Shown here: positions 8,975-17,295 of the stretch, piece after piece
How positions within the stretch are numbered: the stretch's first letter is position 1
Layout: the number at the start of each line of letters is the position of its first letter
DNA from: Lentimicrobiaceae bacterium
GTDB lineage: Bacteria > Bacteroidota > Bacteroidia > Bacteroidales > JALOCA01
DNA length: 64,000 nt
Assembly (NCBI GenBank): GCA_023227965.1
Contig: JALOCA010000016.1
Span: 1 to 64,000, forward strand
Reading direction: 5' to 3'
Position numbers and translations under genes: made by a program
The notes under the pieces: model-generated
Seen by the model: only the letters and a program-made list of their open reading frames with translations
Databases searched by the model: none
Told to the model about the DNA's origin: nothing

Positions 8975-9706
8975 ATGACATTACGAAAACATATTCCTAA
9001 CGCCATTACAGCGATGAATCTTTTATGTGGTTGTATTGCTGTATTTTTTGCTTTTATTAATCCTCAAATTTCGGCACTTTTTATTGTTTTGGCAGCTATC
9101 TTCGATTTCTTTGATGGTATGGTTGCACGTTTGCTGCATGTAAAAAGTGCTATCGGAAAGGAGCTGGACTCGCTTGCTGATATAGTTTCTTTCGGTGTTG
9201 CCCCGGGTTTCATTCTCTTTGGTCTGATTGATCAAAGTCAGGAATTACAGTTTTTTATTCCCTTTGAAAATATTGCACCTTTTATTCATCAATTGAATAT
9301 TCTGCCTTTTGTAGCTTTTGCTATTCCGGTGTTTTCGGGTTTGAGACTTGCAAAATTCAATGTTGACACCCGCCAGGAAGAAGCTTTTATCGGGTTGCCT
9401 ACGCCGGCTTGTGCGCTGATGATTCTTTCGTTGCCGATGATGGAACGCTATACTCCGGAAATTTTTTATGCTTTTTTCAGCAATACGTATGTATTGCTGG
9501 TACTTACAGTGATTTTTTCCTTTTTACTGGTAGCTCCGCTCCGACTTTTTTCTTTAAAATTTAAAGGCTTTGGGTGGAAAAACAATGAAATCCGATGGGC
9601 ATTCCTGCTGGTATCCCTTTTGCTGATTATTGTTTTACAATTCCTTGCTATTCCGGTTATTTTGTTGGTTTATATTATTTTATCAATAATATTCCCAAAA
9701 TCATAA
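8975..9706 (+). CDS. pssA: CDP-diacylglycerol-serine O-phosphatidyltransferase
   Basis: Makes phosphatidylserine from CDP-diacylglycerol and serine, precursor of phosphatidylethanolamine, in the inner membrane. 243 aa with about six to eight hydrophobic segments. The CDP-alcohol phosphotransferase signature DG-x2-AR-x8-G-x3-D-x3-D is complete: DGMVARLLHVKS then GKELDSLAD, around residues 48-70. Length and the N-terminus (RKHIPNAITAMNLLCGC) fit the bacterial type II PssA subgroup. Its stop is 2 bp from the stop of convergent queD. No psd gene is adjacent. Confidence 0.92.
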   Translation: MTLRKHIPNAITAMNLLCGCIAVFFAFINPQISALFIVLAAIFDFFDGMVARLLHVKSAIGKELDSLADIVSFGVAPGFILFGLIDQSQELQFFIPFENIAPFIHQLNILPFVAFAIPVFSGLRLAKFNVDTRQEEAFIGLPTPACALMILSLPMMERYTPEIFYAFFSNTYVLLVLTVIFSFLLVAPLRLFSLKFKGFGWKNNEIRWAFLLVSLLLIIVLQFLAIPVILLVYIILSIIFPKS

Positions 9707-9708
9707 AT

Positions 9709-10164
9709 TTACCTTCTGCAATTATCCTCTGCATACCATTCAGCATAGGAAGTTACGGTTTCCCGTAATTTCAGACTGTGAAGCTTTATGGTGGCAGGAA
9801 GTTTCTCTTGCAAAACAGCAGCAAAGTCAATCAGCAGGTTTTCGCTGGTAGGCTGGTAATCAGCAAAAATAAGCTTATCAAATAGTTCGTCTATTTCGCC
9901 AAAAGAAGAGCTTTGTGCTTTTTTATTTAGCACTAACGCATGATCGTATCTATCAATGATGTTTTCACGAACAATTTTCTTCAGTTCGCCAAAATCCATT
10001 ACCATGCCCAATTTTGGTGAATTTTGATCTTCACAGGGCTTTCCGGAAACAGTAACCCAAAGTTCGTAAGAATGGCCGTGAATGTGGCGGCAGGCTCCGT
10101 CGTAACCGGCAAGGGCATGCGCCATTTCAAATTTGAATTCTTTTGTCAGCCGGATGACAGACAT
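9709..10164 (-). CDS. queD: 6-carboxy-5,6,7,8-tetrahydropterin synthase (QueD type)
   Basis: 151-aa COG0720 enzyme (T-fold). Zn ligands are His16 (FEMAHAL), His29 and His31; the catalytic Cys25 lies in C-x3-H-G-H (CRHIHGH). That spacing is the signature described for QueD, which turns dihydroneopterin triphosphate into 6-carboxytetrahydropterin in queuosine/7-deazapurine synthesis. DRYDHAL supplies the Asp-His pair. A second paralogue at 49931-50344 has C-x5-HGH instead. Ends head-to-head with pssA. The gene begins 6 bp downstream of the endonuclease I stop on the same strand. Confidence 0.85.
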   Translation of the reverse strand: MSVIRLTKEFKFEMAHALAGYDGACRHIHGHSYELWVTVSGKPCEDQNSPKLGMVMDFGELKKIVRENIIDRYDHALVLNKKAQSSSFGEIDELFDKLIFADYQPTSENLLIDFAAVLQEKLPATIKLHSLKLRETVTSYAEWYAEDNCRR

Positions 10165-10170
10165 AATAAC

Positions 10171-11232
10171 CTATTTTACAATTTTATAGTAGTAATTTAC
10201 CTTTTGCATTTCGGATGTAAGATTAAGGATATAAACCCCACAGGAAAGGCCGGAAGTATTTAATGTAAATTTCCCTTCCCGGCTTGTTACCGGGCTAATA
10301 ATCTGTTTTCCTTCCAGATTATAAACTGTGGCAAAATATTTTACAGATTCTGCATTGGAAATGGTTACATTACAAATATCATAAACCGGGTTGGGATAAA
10401 TATCTACTGCAAGGGACGGTATTTCGGATACTTCACTTGTAGAACCCCAGATTGCATCAACAAACTCAGGATGGTCAATAAAAGGATTACGGTTATTCTG
10501 AATAAGGTAAATAGCGTTGTTACGATTAATTTCTTTCGGGCTTACCGGATCCTGAACAGCCCACGCTTTCAGCAAGGCAAGTGCCCACGCTTTTGGCTCG
10601 CAGCCATCTACCATTTGGCTTCCTGGCCAACTGCCATCTTCGGTATAATAACGGATAGCCATGTAAAAATAGGTACGGGCAATATCGCCTTTGTAAACAT
10701 CTATAGGTTCAAAAACAATTCCGGTATAACCGCTGGTAGAACAATTTCCAAGTCTGCTCCCGTTTTCGGAAACCCAGTCGGGATAATTCACTTCCCCGAA
10801 AGGATAATTACTTCTCTTTCCGTTAACAAAACCATCTGTTGGATAAATATGAAATAAATCAGATTTCATGGGCATGGCCTCATCAAACCAGCTTTGCGGA
10901 AAGCTGTGTTCGCGGTTGTAGCAATCGCCTTCCTGGTTGTAGCTGCCACATTCATCGTTATTGTTATAATAATAAATGTAAGGGGAAGTGCCTCCGGGGA
11001 CGTCGGAATAAATATCCCAAACCGTATTGTTGGATTTTTTGTCCGTTTGCTCAAAATAGCTGATTAGTGAGCTGTATGTTTGTGCATTATGGTCATTAAT
11101 GATATTGTGAAGAGCAGCTTTGAGAGCCGTTCCGGTCAATCCCTGGACTGAGTTATAATATCCTGCAGGGATTTGTCCCGAAACAAAATACAGGGAAATC
11201 AACAGGGAAAATAAAAGAATACATTTCTTCAT
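10171..11232 (-). CDS. Secreted endonuclease I (EndA/NucM family) with T9SS sorting domain
   Basis: 353 aa. Signal peptide MKKCILLFSLLISLYFVSGQ. Residues ~25-260 match the endonuclease I family, a beta-beta-alpha-metal nuclease cutting DNA and RNA non-specifically: the catalytic block NREHSFPQSWF holds His109 as general base, followed by HIYPTDGFVNGKRSNYPFGEV whose Asn supplies the metal ligand. The last ~75 residues are a T9SS type A sorting domain (VDIYPNPVYDICNVTIS ... GVYILNLTSE). Predicted to be exported to the surface or medium, perhaps to scavenge nucleic acids. queD follows after 6 bp, though the functions are unrelated. Confidence 0.9.
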   Translation of the reverse strand: MKKCILLFSLLISLYFVSGQIPAGYYNSVQGLTGTALKAALHNIINDHNAQTYSSLISYFEQTDKKSNNTVWDIYSDVPGGTSPYIYYYNNNDECGSYNQEGDCYNREHSFPQSWFDEAMPMKSDLFHIYPTDGFVNGKRSNYPFGEVNYPDWVSENGSRLGNCSTSGYTGIVFEPIDVYKGDIARTYFYMAIRYYTEDGSWPGSQMVDGCEPKAWALALLKAWAVQDPVSPKEINRNNAIYLIQNNRNPFIDHPEFVDAIWGSTSEVSEIPSLAVDIYPNPVYDICNVTISNAESVKYFATVYNLEGKQIISPVTSREGKFTLNTSGLSCGVYILNLTSEMQKVNYYYKIVK

Positions 11233-11269
11233 CGAAAGAAATTTAGGAAAGCAAAAATAGTTATAATAA

Positions 11270-11731
11270 TTACATGAAAATCAGAGGCACAATTTTTTTT
11301 AGCCATTCGGCATCTACAGCATCAAAGCAATTGAAATCTTTGCCGTCCACATCCAGAACACCTATGATTGCACCATTTTTATCCTTCAAAGGAACAACCA
11401 CTTCCGATTTTGATCGGCTGTCGCAGGCTATATGTCCCGGAAAATCATGAACATCCTGAACTACGATTGTTTTTTTCTGGTTGATACCAGCCCAGCAAAC
11501 GCCGGTATCTGTTTTCAATTCCTGGCAGGCAACCGGTCCCTGGTATGGACCCACCAACAGGCGCTCATTTTTTAAAAGGTAAAATCCGCACCAGAAAAAA
11601 GTATCCATTTTATGGTATAATACCGCAGCAATAGTTGCCATCCGCGAAACGGGATCGTTGCTTTTGGGAACAAGTTCAGTAAGTTGTTGATAAATTCTTT
11701 CGTAACGACCTATTTTCTTAGCTGTTTCCAT
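11270..11731 (-). CDS. Free methionine-(R)-sulfoxide reductase (GAF domain)
   Basis: 153-aa single GAF domain. The three conserved cysteines of fRMsr are present: Cys69 (GPVACQE), Cys79 (DTGVCWAG) and Cys103 (HIACDSRSKSE). The enzyme reduces free L-methionine-(R)-sulfoxide using thioredoxin-type reductants in the cytoplasm. The WCGFYL and VVPL-x-GVLDVDG segments are also typical. ATG start at 11731. Separated from the upstream tnaA gene by a strong terminator, so independently expressed. Confidence 0.9.
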   Translation of the reverse strand: METAKKIGRYERIYQQLTELVPKSNDPVSRMATIAAVLYHKMDTFFWCGFYLLKNERLLVGPYQGPVACQELKTDTGVCWAGINQKKTIVVQDVHDFPGHIACDSRSKSEVVVPLKDKNGAIIGVLDVDGKDFNCFDAVDAEWLKKIVPLIFM

Positions 11732-11762
11732 AAAAATTTATTTGATGCAAAGATACGGTAAT

Positions 11763-11802
11763 AAAAAAACATCCTGTAAAGCAGGTGCAGTACAGGATGT
11801 TT
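11763..11802 (-). terminator. Intrinsic terminator of tnaA
   Basis: Perfect 12-bp inverted repeat AAACATCCTGTA / TACAGGATGTTT (11767-11778 and 11791-11802) with a 12-nt loop; on the minus strand it is followed by a run of about seven T. Lies 39 bp past the tnaA stop. Confidence 0.85.
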
Positions 11803-11840
11803 AATTGAGCTAAAATTTTATTCAAATACTTCTTATGCAC

Positions 11841-13223
11841 TTATTTTACTCTTTCCAACTCAACAGTAAAATGGCGCATGAGAGGTGCAGGTTCGGCAGT
11901 AATCCTTAACCCTTTGATAATTTGATCACGGCGATCAAATACATTTTTTAGAGCAACGGCTACAACATCTATGTGGTTGTTGGTATAAACCCTTCTTGGA
12001 ATAGCCAAACGAAGTAATTCAAGAGCAGGGTAACGGCTTTCGTGGGTTTCCGGATCACGGTCGGTCATCAGGGCGCCAATTTCCACACCACGGATACCAG
12101 CTTCCAGATATAGTTCAATAGCAAGAGTTTGTGCTACAAACTGTTCTTTAGGGAGGTTAGGTAAAAAACGCTTTGCATCTACAAAAACAGCATGTCCACC
12201 TATGGGGTATTGTATAGGAATTCCAAATTCTATCAGTCTGTTTCCTAAGTGTTCTACTTGTTTTATTCTTGTTTCGAGGTAACTGAATCCGGTATTTTCA
12301 TAAAGTCCGCAGGCAAGTGCATTCATGTCTCTTCCCGACATACCGCCGTAAGTAACAAAACCTTCGAACATAATATTGAAAGTGCTGGCTCTTCTCCAAA
12401 GATCCTGATTACGCATAGCAATAAATCCGCCCATGTTTACAATCGCATCTTTTTTGCTGCTCATGGTCATTCCGTCGGCATAGCTGTACATTTCGGCTAC
12501 AATTTCGCGAATGCTCTTATTTTCATATCCTTTTTCTCTAACTTTGATGAAATAAGCATTTTCGGCAAAACGTGCAGAATCATAAAATACTGGAACACCA
12601 TATTTTGAAGCAATGTTATGAATATCTCTGAGATTTTGCATGGAAACGGGCTGTCCTCCCGAAGAATTGCAAGTGATTGTGATAACAATCAGGGGAATTT
12701 TTTCCACCGGATTTTCTTTCAACACTTTTTCAAGCTTTTCGATGTTAACATTTCCTTTGAAGGGATGCGGGTGAACGGTGTCGAAAGCTTCGTCAATGGT
12801 ACAGTCAATCGCTTTGGCATGGCGATATTCAATATGCCCCTTGGTAGTATCGAAATGGGAGTTTCCGGGAACAATGTCGCCATTTTTTAACATGGTAGTA
12901 AAAAGTACATTTTCGGCAGCCCGTCCCTGATGGGTTGGTAAAAAATTGTCGAAACCGAAAATGTCTTTGATTGCAGATTTCATTTTGTAATAAGAAGATG
13001 CGCCGGCATAGCTTTCGTCGCCAAGCATCATTTCCGACCACTGGCGATCGCTCATGGCGCCGGTACCGGAATCGGTCAGCAAATCAATGAATACCTGATC
13101 GCTTCTAAGGTTAAACAAATTGTAACGTGCGTTTTTAATCCATTCTTCACGTTCGGCACGTGTACTGCGGCGGATGGGTTCCACCATTTTAATTTTATAT
13201 GATTCTGAAAAAGGTAATTCCAT
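11841..13223 (-). CDS. tnaA: Tryptophanase
   Basis: PLP enzyme splitting L-tryptophan into indole, pyruvate and ammonia. 460 aa. The sequence shows the family blocks IDLLTDSGTGAMS, PTHQGRAAENVLF, DSARFAENAYFIK and the PLP lysine in SYADGMTMSSKKDA. The closest alternative is tyrosine phenol-lyase; the segment RGVEIGALMTDRDPETHES matches tryptophanase (E. coli VEIGSFLLGRDP), where phenol-lyases have MERG with the substrate-binding Arg, so tryptophanase is favoured. Monocistronic, ended by a terminator. The leader is about 160 nt long with no recognisable TnaC-type Trp-containing peptide. Confidence 0.92.
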   Translation of the reverse strand: MELPFSESYKIKMVEPIRRSTRAEREEWIKNARYNLFNLRSDQVFIDLLTDSGTGAMSDRQWSEMMLGDESYAGASSYYKMKSAIKDIFGFDNFLPTHQGRAAENVLFTTMLKNGDIVPGNSHFDTTKGHIEYRHAKAIDCTIDEAFDTVHPHPFKGNVNIEKLEKVLKENPVEKIPLIVITITCNSSGGQPVSMQNLRDIHNIASKYGVPVFYDSARFAENAYFIKVREKGYENKSIREIVAEMYSYADGMTMSSKKDAIVNMGGFIAMRNQDLWRRASTFNIMFEGFVTYGGMSGRDMNALACGLYENTGFSYLETRIKQVEHLGNRLIEFGIPIQYPIGGHAVFVDAKRFLPNLPKEQFVAQTLAIELYLEAGIRGVEIGALMTDRDPETHESRYPALELLRLAIPRRVYTNNHIDVVAVALKNVFDRRDQIIKGLRITAEPAPLMRHFTVELERVK

Positions 13224-13547
13224 AGTGATAGTAAATAAATATTTTTTAATTAAGTTGAATTAATAAAAAACAAAGAGTAAAACTACTCAGGCATAATAAC
13301 TAAAATCGTCACGCTCTTTAATGTTGAGATAAAGATACCTTGTGGAAAGAAGAAAATATAGGTGCATTACACATGTAAAATCGGCTCCAAAAGTAAAAAA
13401 ATATTTTAATCCGCATTTTTTTATGAAAATATTTTACAAATAATTAAAATACTGTAAAAACTTTAATAAAACAGGCAACAATATTACTTTTGCAGCGATT
13501 TTTACTCGCCCGTAAAACAATTTACGGGCTGAAGTTATTTATACAAT
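13224..13547. promoter_or_regulatory. Divergent tnaA-mfd control region
   Basis: 324 bp between divergent genes. Leftward -7 candidate: CAAAAGTA at 13388-13395 (TACTTTTG on minus), giving tnaA a roughly 160-nt leader. Rightward -7 candidate: TACTTTTG at 13485-13492. A perfect 9-bp hairpin GCCCGTAAA-ACAA-TTTACGGGC lies at 13508-13529, in the mfd leader. The tnaA leader has short open frames on the minus strand (18 and 26 codons) without Trp codons. Confidence 0.55.
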
Positions 13548-16500
13548 TTGAAAACAGAAGAATTTTTATCTAATTACCAGCAGCAGGAAAATCTGCAAAA
13601 ATGTATACGGGACATCCGTAAAGAGAAAAATAAACGCTTACATATCGAGGGACTTACTGGCTCCTCGGCTGCAATTGTCGCTACTGTGTTCCGTAATGCC
13701 ACCGGGGGATTGCACGTGTTGGTATTGCCCGACAAGGAAACGGCTGCTTATTTTTTCAATGATTTGGAAACCCTGAACGGTGAACGGGAAGAGGTATTTC
13801 ATAAAAAAAATGTGCTGTTTTACCCAACTTCTTACAAACGTCCTTACGAAATAGAAAAAATCGACAATACCAATGTGTTGCTGCGTACCGAGGTACTGAA
13901 ACGACTTGCTTCCTCCGAAAGAGCAAACATGGTAGTAACGTATCCGGAAGCTCTTTGCGAAAAAGTGATTACACAGGGCTATCTTCAAAAAAACTCGCTG
14001 AAGATGAAAGTTGGGGAAAAACTATCGTTCGACTTTGTTGCCGATTTGTTTACCGAACTGGATTTCGAAAGGGTGGACTTTGTGGCAGAACCCGGTGAGT
14101 TTTCCATACGCGGGGGTATTGTGGATGTGTTTTCCTACACCAATGATTATCCCTACCGTATCGAATTTTTTGGTGACGAGGTGGAATCCATCCGCTCTTT
14201 CCAACCGGAAACCCAGCTTTCTATTGACCGGCTGGATCACATCACTATAGTTCCCAATATGCAAAACAGACTTCTACAGGAGAAAAGGATTTCCTTTTTT
14301 AAATACATGCCGGAGAATGTCTTCCTATGGATGAACGACTTCCGGTTTGCAACGGAAAAAATACAACAGGAGTACGAAAAAGCGGAGAAAATTTTCGGGG
14401 AATTTTCAGGAGAAATAAAACATCTTCCACCGGAAGAACTTTTTACCACCGGAAAAGAGTTTACACGCGATGTGCTGAACCATCCGGTGGTAGAATTCGG
14501 TAAACATTTTACCCTTGATGCAGCTTCTTCCGCCAGTTTCCAGATGATTCCGCAACCTTCCTTCAATAAAAATTTTGAAATGTTCATCAACCAACTGCTC
14601 AAAAATTCAAAGTCGGGTATGCAAAATATTATCGTTTCCGACAATCCTAAACAACTGGAGCGTTTGCAAACCATCATTGACGACCTTTGTGCAAGCAAAA
14701 ATATTGTTGGTGAAGTGCATTTTTCCACCCTCAGCATTGCCCTGCACGAAGGGTTTATTGACAAAACTACTGGCATTGCCTGCTACACCGATCACCAACT
14801 GTTTGAACGTTACCACCGTTTTCAGTTGAAAGACAACTTCAGCGGCAAACAGGCGCTTACCCTCAAGGAAATTTACAACCTACAACCCGGCGATTTCGTT
14901 ACGCACATTGACCATGGTATAGGAAGATTTACCGGATTGGAGAAAATTATCAACAACGGAAAAATACAGGAAGCCATCCGGCTGGTGTATAAGGATAATG
15001 ATATGCTGTACGTTAGTATTCATTCTCTGCACCGGATTTCTAAATACGTAGGAAAAGACGGCTTGGCTCCTTCTTTGAATAAACTGGGTTCTAACGCATG
15101 GAACAAACTGAAAACAAAAACCAAGCAGCGAGTAAAAGATATTGCCAAAGAGTTGATACAATTATACGCCAAACGTAAGTCCGCAGAAGGTTTCCTCTTT
15201 TCGCCGGATACGTATCTTCAGCACGAACTGGAAGCCTCTTTTATTTACGAAGATACCCCCGACCAGCTAAAGACCATCCTCGATGTAAAAAAAGACATGG
15301 AACAGCCCAACCCGATGGACCGCCTCGTGTGTGGCGACGTTGGCTTCGGGAAAACGGAAATTGCCATACGCTCTGCTTTTAAAGCTGTAAACGACAGCAA
15401 ACAGGTAGCGGTACTGGTTCCAACCACCATCCTTGCCTTGCAACATTACAAAACCTTCAGCGAACGGCTGAAAGATTTGCCCTGTACGGTGGATTATCTC
15501 AATCGTTTTAAAACCACCAGGCAGCAACACGAAACCCTGAGTAATCTCGAAAAAGGAAAAGTGGATATTCTTGTCGGGACACACCGGCTGATAAGCAAAG
15601 ACGTAAAATTTAAAGACCTGGGTTTGCTCGTCATTGATGAAGAACAAAAATTTGGTGTAGCAGTAAAGGAAAAACTGAAAGCCATGAAAGTAAATGTAGA
15701 TACCCTTACCCTTACAGCTACCCCCATCCCGCGTACTTTGCAATTTTCACTGATGGGTGCCCGCGACCTTTCCATCATCAACACTCCGCCGCCAAACCGC
15801 TATCCGGTACAAACAGAAGTTCACACTTTTAACGAAGAAACTATCCGCGATGCCATAAGTTACGAACTTTCGCGTGGCGGGCAGGTGTTTTTTGTTAACA
15901 ACCGCATCCAAAATCTTATGGATATTACCGGAATGATTCAGCGGGTGGTTCCCGATTGCCGCATCGCCATCGGACACGGGCAAATGGAAGGCAATAAGCT
16001 GGAAAAAATCATGCTCGACTTTATCGAAGGTGAATATGATGTGTTGGTTTCAACCACCATCATTGAATCGGGATTAGACATCCCAAATGTCAATACCATC
16101 ATCATTAATGATGCACATCATTATGGTCTCAGCGATTTGCATCAGTTGCGCGGCAGGGTAGGCCGTACCAACAAGAAAGCTTTCTGTTATCTGCTTGCTC
16201 CTCCCCTTTCGGTACTTACTGACGAAGCCCGTAAACGATTAAAAGCTATCGAAGAATTTTCTAAAATTGGTAGCGGTTTCAATATTGCCATGCGCGACCT
16301 CGCTATCCGCGGTGCCGGTAACCTACTGGGCGCCGAACAAAGCGGATTTATCAGCGACATCGGGTTCGAAATGTACCATAGAATATTGGACGAAGCCATT
16401 TTGGAATTGAAAGAGACCGAATTCAAAGACATTTTCCACCAGGAAACACCAAAGGAATTTGTCCGCGAATGCCAGATAGAAACCGACCTCGAAATTCATA

Positions 16501-16943
16501 TCCCGGATGATTATATCAGCAACATCACCGAACGTCTCAGCCTGTATAAGGAACTGGATAACATAAATAAAGAGGAAGATCTCATGGCATTTCAGGAACG
16601 GTTGATCGATCGTTTCGGACCTGTTCCCAAACCAGTACTCGAACTGATGAACACCCTGCGCCTGCGCTGGATGGCAAGGTCTCTTGGTTTTGAAAAAATA
16701 GTGATGAAAAATGCCATGCTTTCAGCATATTTTGTATCGAACCAGGAATCACCCTATTACCAGTCGGCTGTTTTCGGCAAAGTATTGCAGTTTGTAAAAC
16801 AAAATCCTGCAGGTTGCCGCATGAAAGAAACCGGAAATAAGCTCACCCTGTCATTTCTTAAAATACAAAACATAGGAGATGCCCTCCGGACACTGATGCC
16901 GTTGGCAGAGGTGCAAAACATTACGAACCTGAGTTTGGGATAA
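13548..16943 (+). CDS. mfd: Transcription-repair coupling factor
   Basis: Mfd removes RNA polymerase stalled at DNA damage and recruits UvrA. 1131 aa, near the usual 1100-1150. In order: UvrB-homology region with YKRPYEIEKIDNTNVLLRTEVL and GEFSIRGGIVDVFSYT; RNA-polymerase-interacting/CarD-like module (LQPGDFVTHIDHGIGRFTGL, residues ~440-500); superfamily 2 translocase with Walker A GDVGFGKT at 596-603 and DEEQ box at 697-700; RecG-like TRG region; C-terminal autoinhibitory domain. The start must be the TTG at 13548: a stop lies 15 bp upstream in frame and no ATG occurs for well over 100 codons. A 9-bp hairpin ends 18 bp before this start. Confidence 0.95.
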   Translation: MKTEEFLSNYQQQENLQKCIRDIRKEKNKRLHIEGLTGSSAAIVATVFRNATGGLHVLVLPDKETAAYFFNDLETLNGEREEVFHKKNVLFYPTSYKRPYEIEKIDNTNVLLRTEVLKRLASSERANMVVTYPEALCEKVITQGYLQKNSLKMKVGEKLSFDFVADLFTELDFERVDFVAEPGEFSIRGGIVDVFSYTNDYPYRIEFFGDEVESIRSFQPETQLSIDRLDHITIVPNMQNRLLQEKRISFFKYMPENVFLWMNDFRFATEKIQQEYEKAEKIFGEFSGEIKHLPPEELFTTGKEFTRDVLNHPVVEFGKHFTLDAASSASFQMIPQPSFNKNFEMFINQLLKNSKSGMQNIIVSDNPKQLERLQTIIDDLCASKNIVGEVHFSTLSIALHEGFIDKTTGIACYTDHQLFERYHRFQLKDNFSGKQALTLKEIYNLQPGDFVTHIDHGIGRFTGLEKIINNGKIQEAIRLVYKDNDMLYVSIHSLHRISKYVGKDGLAPSLNKLGSNAWNKLKTKTKQRVKDIAKELIQLYAKRKSAEGFLFSPDTYLQHELEASFIYEDTPDQLKTILDVKKDMEQPNPMDRLVCGDVGFGKTEIAIRSAFKAVNDSKQVAVLVPTTILALQHYKTFSERLKDLPCTVDYLNRFKTTRQQHETLSNLEKGKVDILVGTHRLISKDVKFKDLGLLVIDEEQKFGVAVKEKLKAMKVNVDTLTLTATPIPRTLQFSLMGARDLSIINTPPPNRYPVQTEVHTFNEETIRDAISYELSRGGQVFFVNNRIQNLMDITGMIQRVVPDCRIAIGHGQMEGNKLEKIMLDFIEGEYDVLVSTTIIESGLDIPNVNTIIINDAHHYGLSDLHQLRGRVGRTNKKAFCYLLAPPLSVLTDEARKRLKAIEEFSKIGSGFNIAMRDLAIRGAGNLLGAEQSGFISDIGFEMYHRILDEAILELKETEFKDIFHQETPKEFVRECQIETDLEIHIPDDYISNITERLSLYKELDNINKEEDLMAFQERLIDRFGPVPKPVLELMNTLRLRWMARSLGFEKIVMKNAMLSAYFVSNQESPYYQSAVFGKVLQFVKQNPAGCRMKETGNKLTLSFLKIQNIGDALRTLMPLAEVQNITNLSLG

Positions 16944-17295
16944 AACATGTTTTACATCTACCTGATATTAATCCGTCAGGGTTTTAATATCCATAAAAAA
17001 GAATTGATGATTCCTGTTAGTTCTCCATCAGGAGATTAATTGTTTTAAAAGGATGATTGCCCTATAAACAATATTTTATAAAAAATCAACATTCTATTAA
17101 CATTTATCGCCTACGACGAAACGTAACATGCTGAAATATTATAAAAATGGTTTGCAACCTTATGCCGGACTCAGGTCGAGAACTACTTCTTTTTTCTTAA
17201 CCTCCAGCGCATATCAGGCAATTGCTATTTAATTTTAATCAATTTTCCCCGGCAACTTTTGCCTTAGGTCTCTGTGTGAAATTCAATCTCCACGC
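16944..17295. other. Convergent intergenic region after mfd
   Basis: 352 bp without a gene between converging mfd and the serine hydrolase. It holds an AT-rich perfect inverted repeat GATATTAA / TTAATATC (16964-16971, 16984-16991), weak as a terminator, and the second copy of the dispersed repeat at 17068. Confidence 0.5.
17068..17123 (+). repeat. Dispersed intergenic repeat, copy 2
   Basis: Counterpart of 4538-4593, same orientation relative to the upstream gene (mfd stop 125 bp away). Reads ACAATATTTTATAAAAAATC, CAACATTCTATTAACATTT, then TCGCCTACGACGA, in which the terminal palindrome is broken. Confidence 0.6.

Noticed and set aside
11841..13223. Tyrosine phenol-lyase
   Set aside because: The RGVEIG...DRDP segment and DSGTGAMS context match tryptophanase; the phenol-lyase Arg (MERG) is missing.
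14237..14776. 179-codon minus-strand open frame inside mfd
   Set aside because: Ser/Cys-rich shadow frame over conserved Mfd coding sequence.
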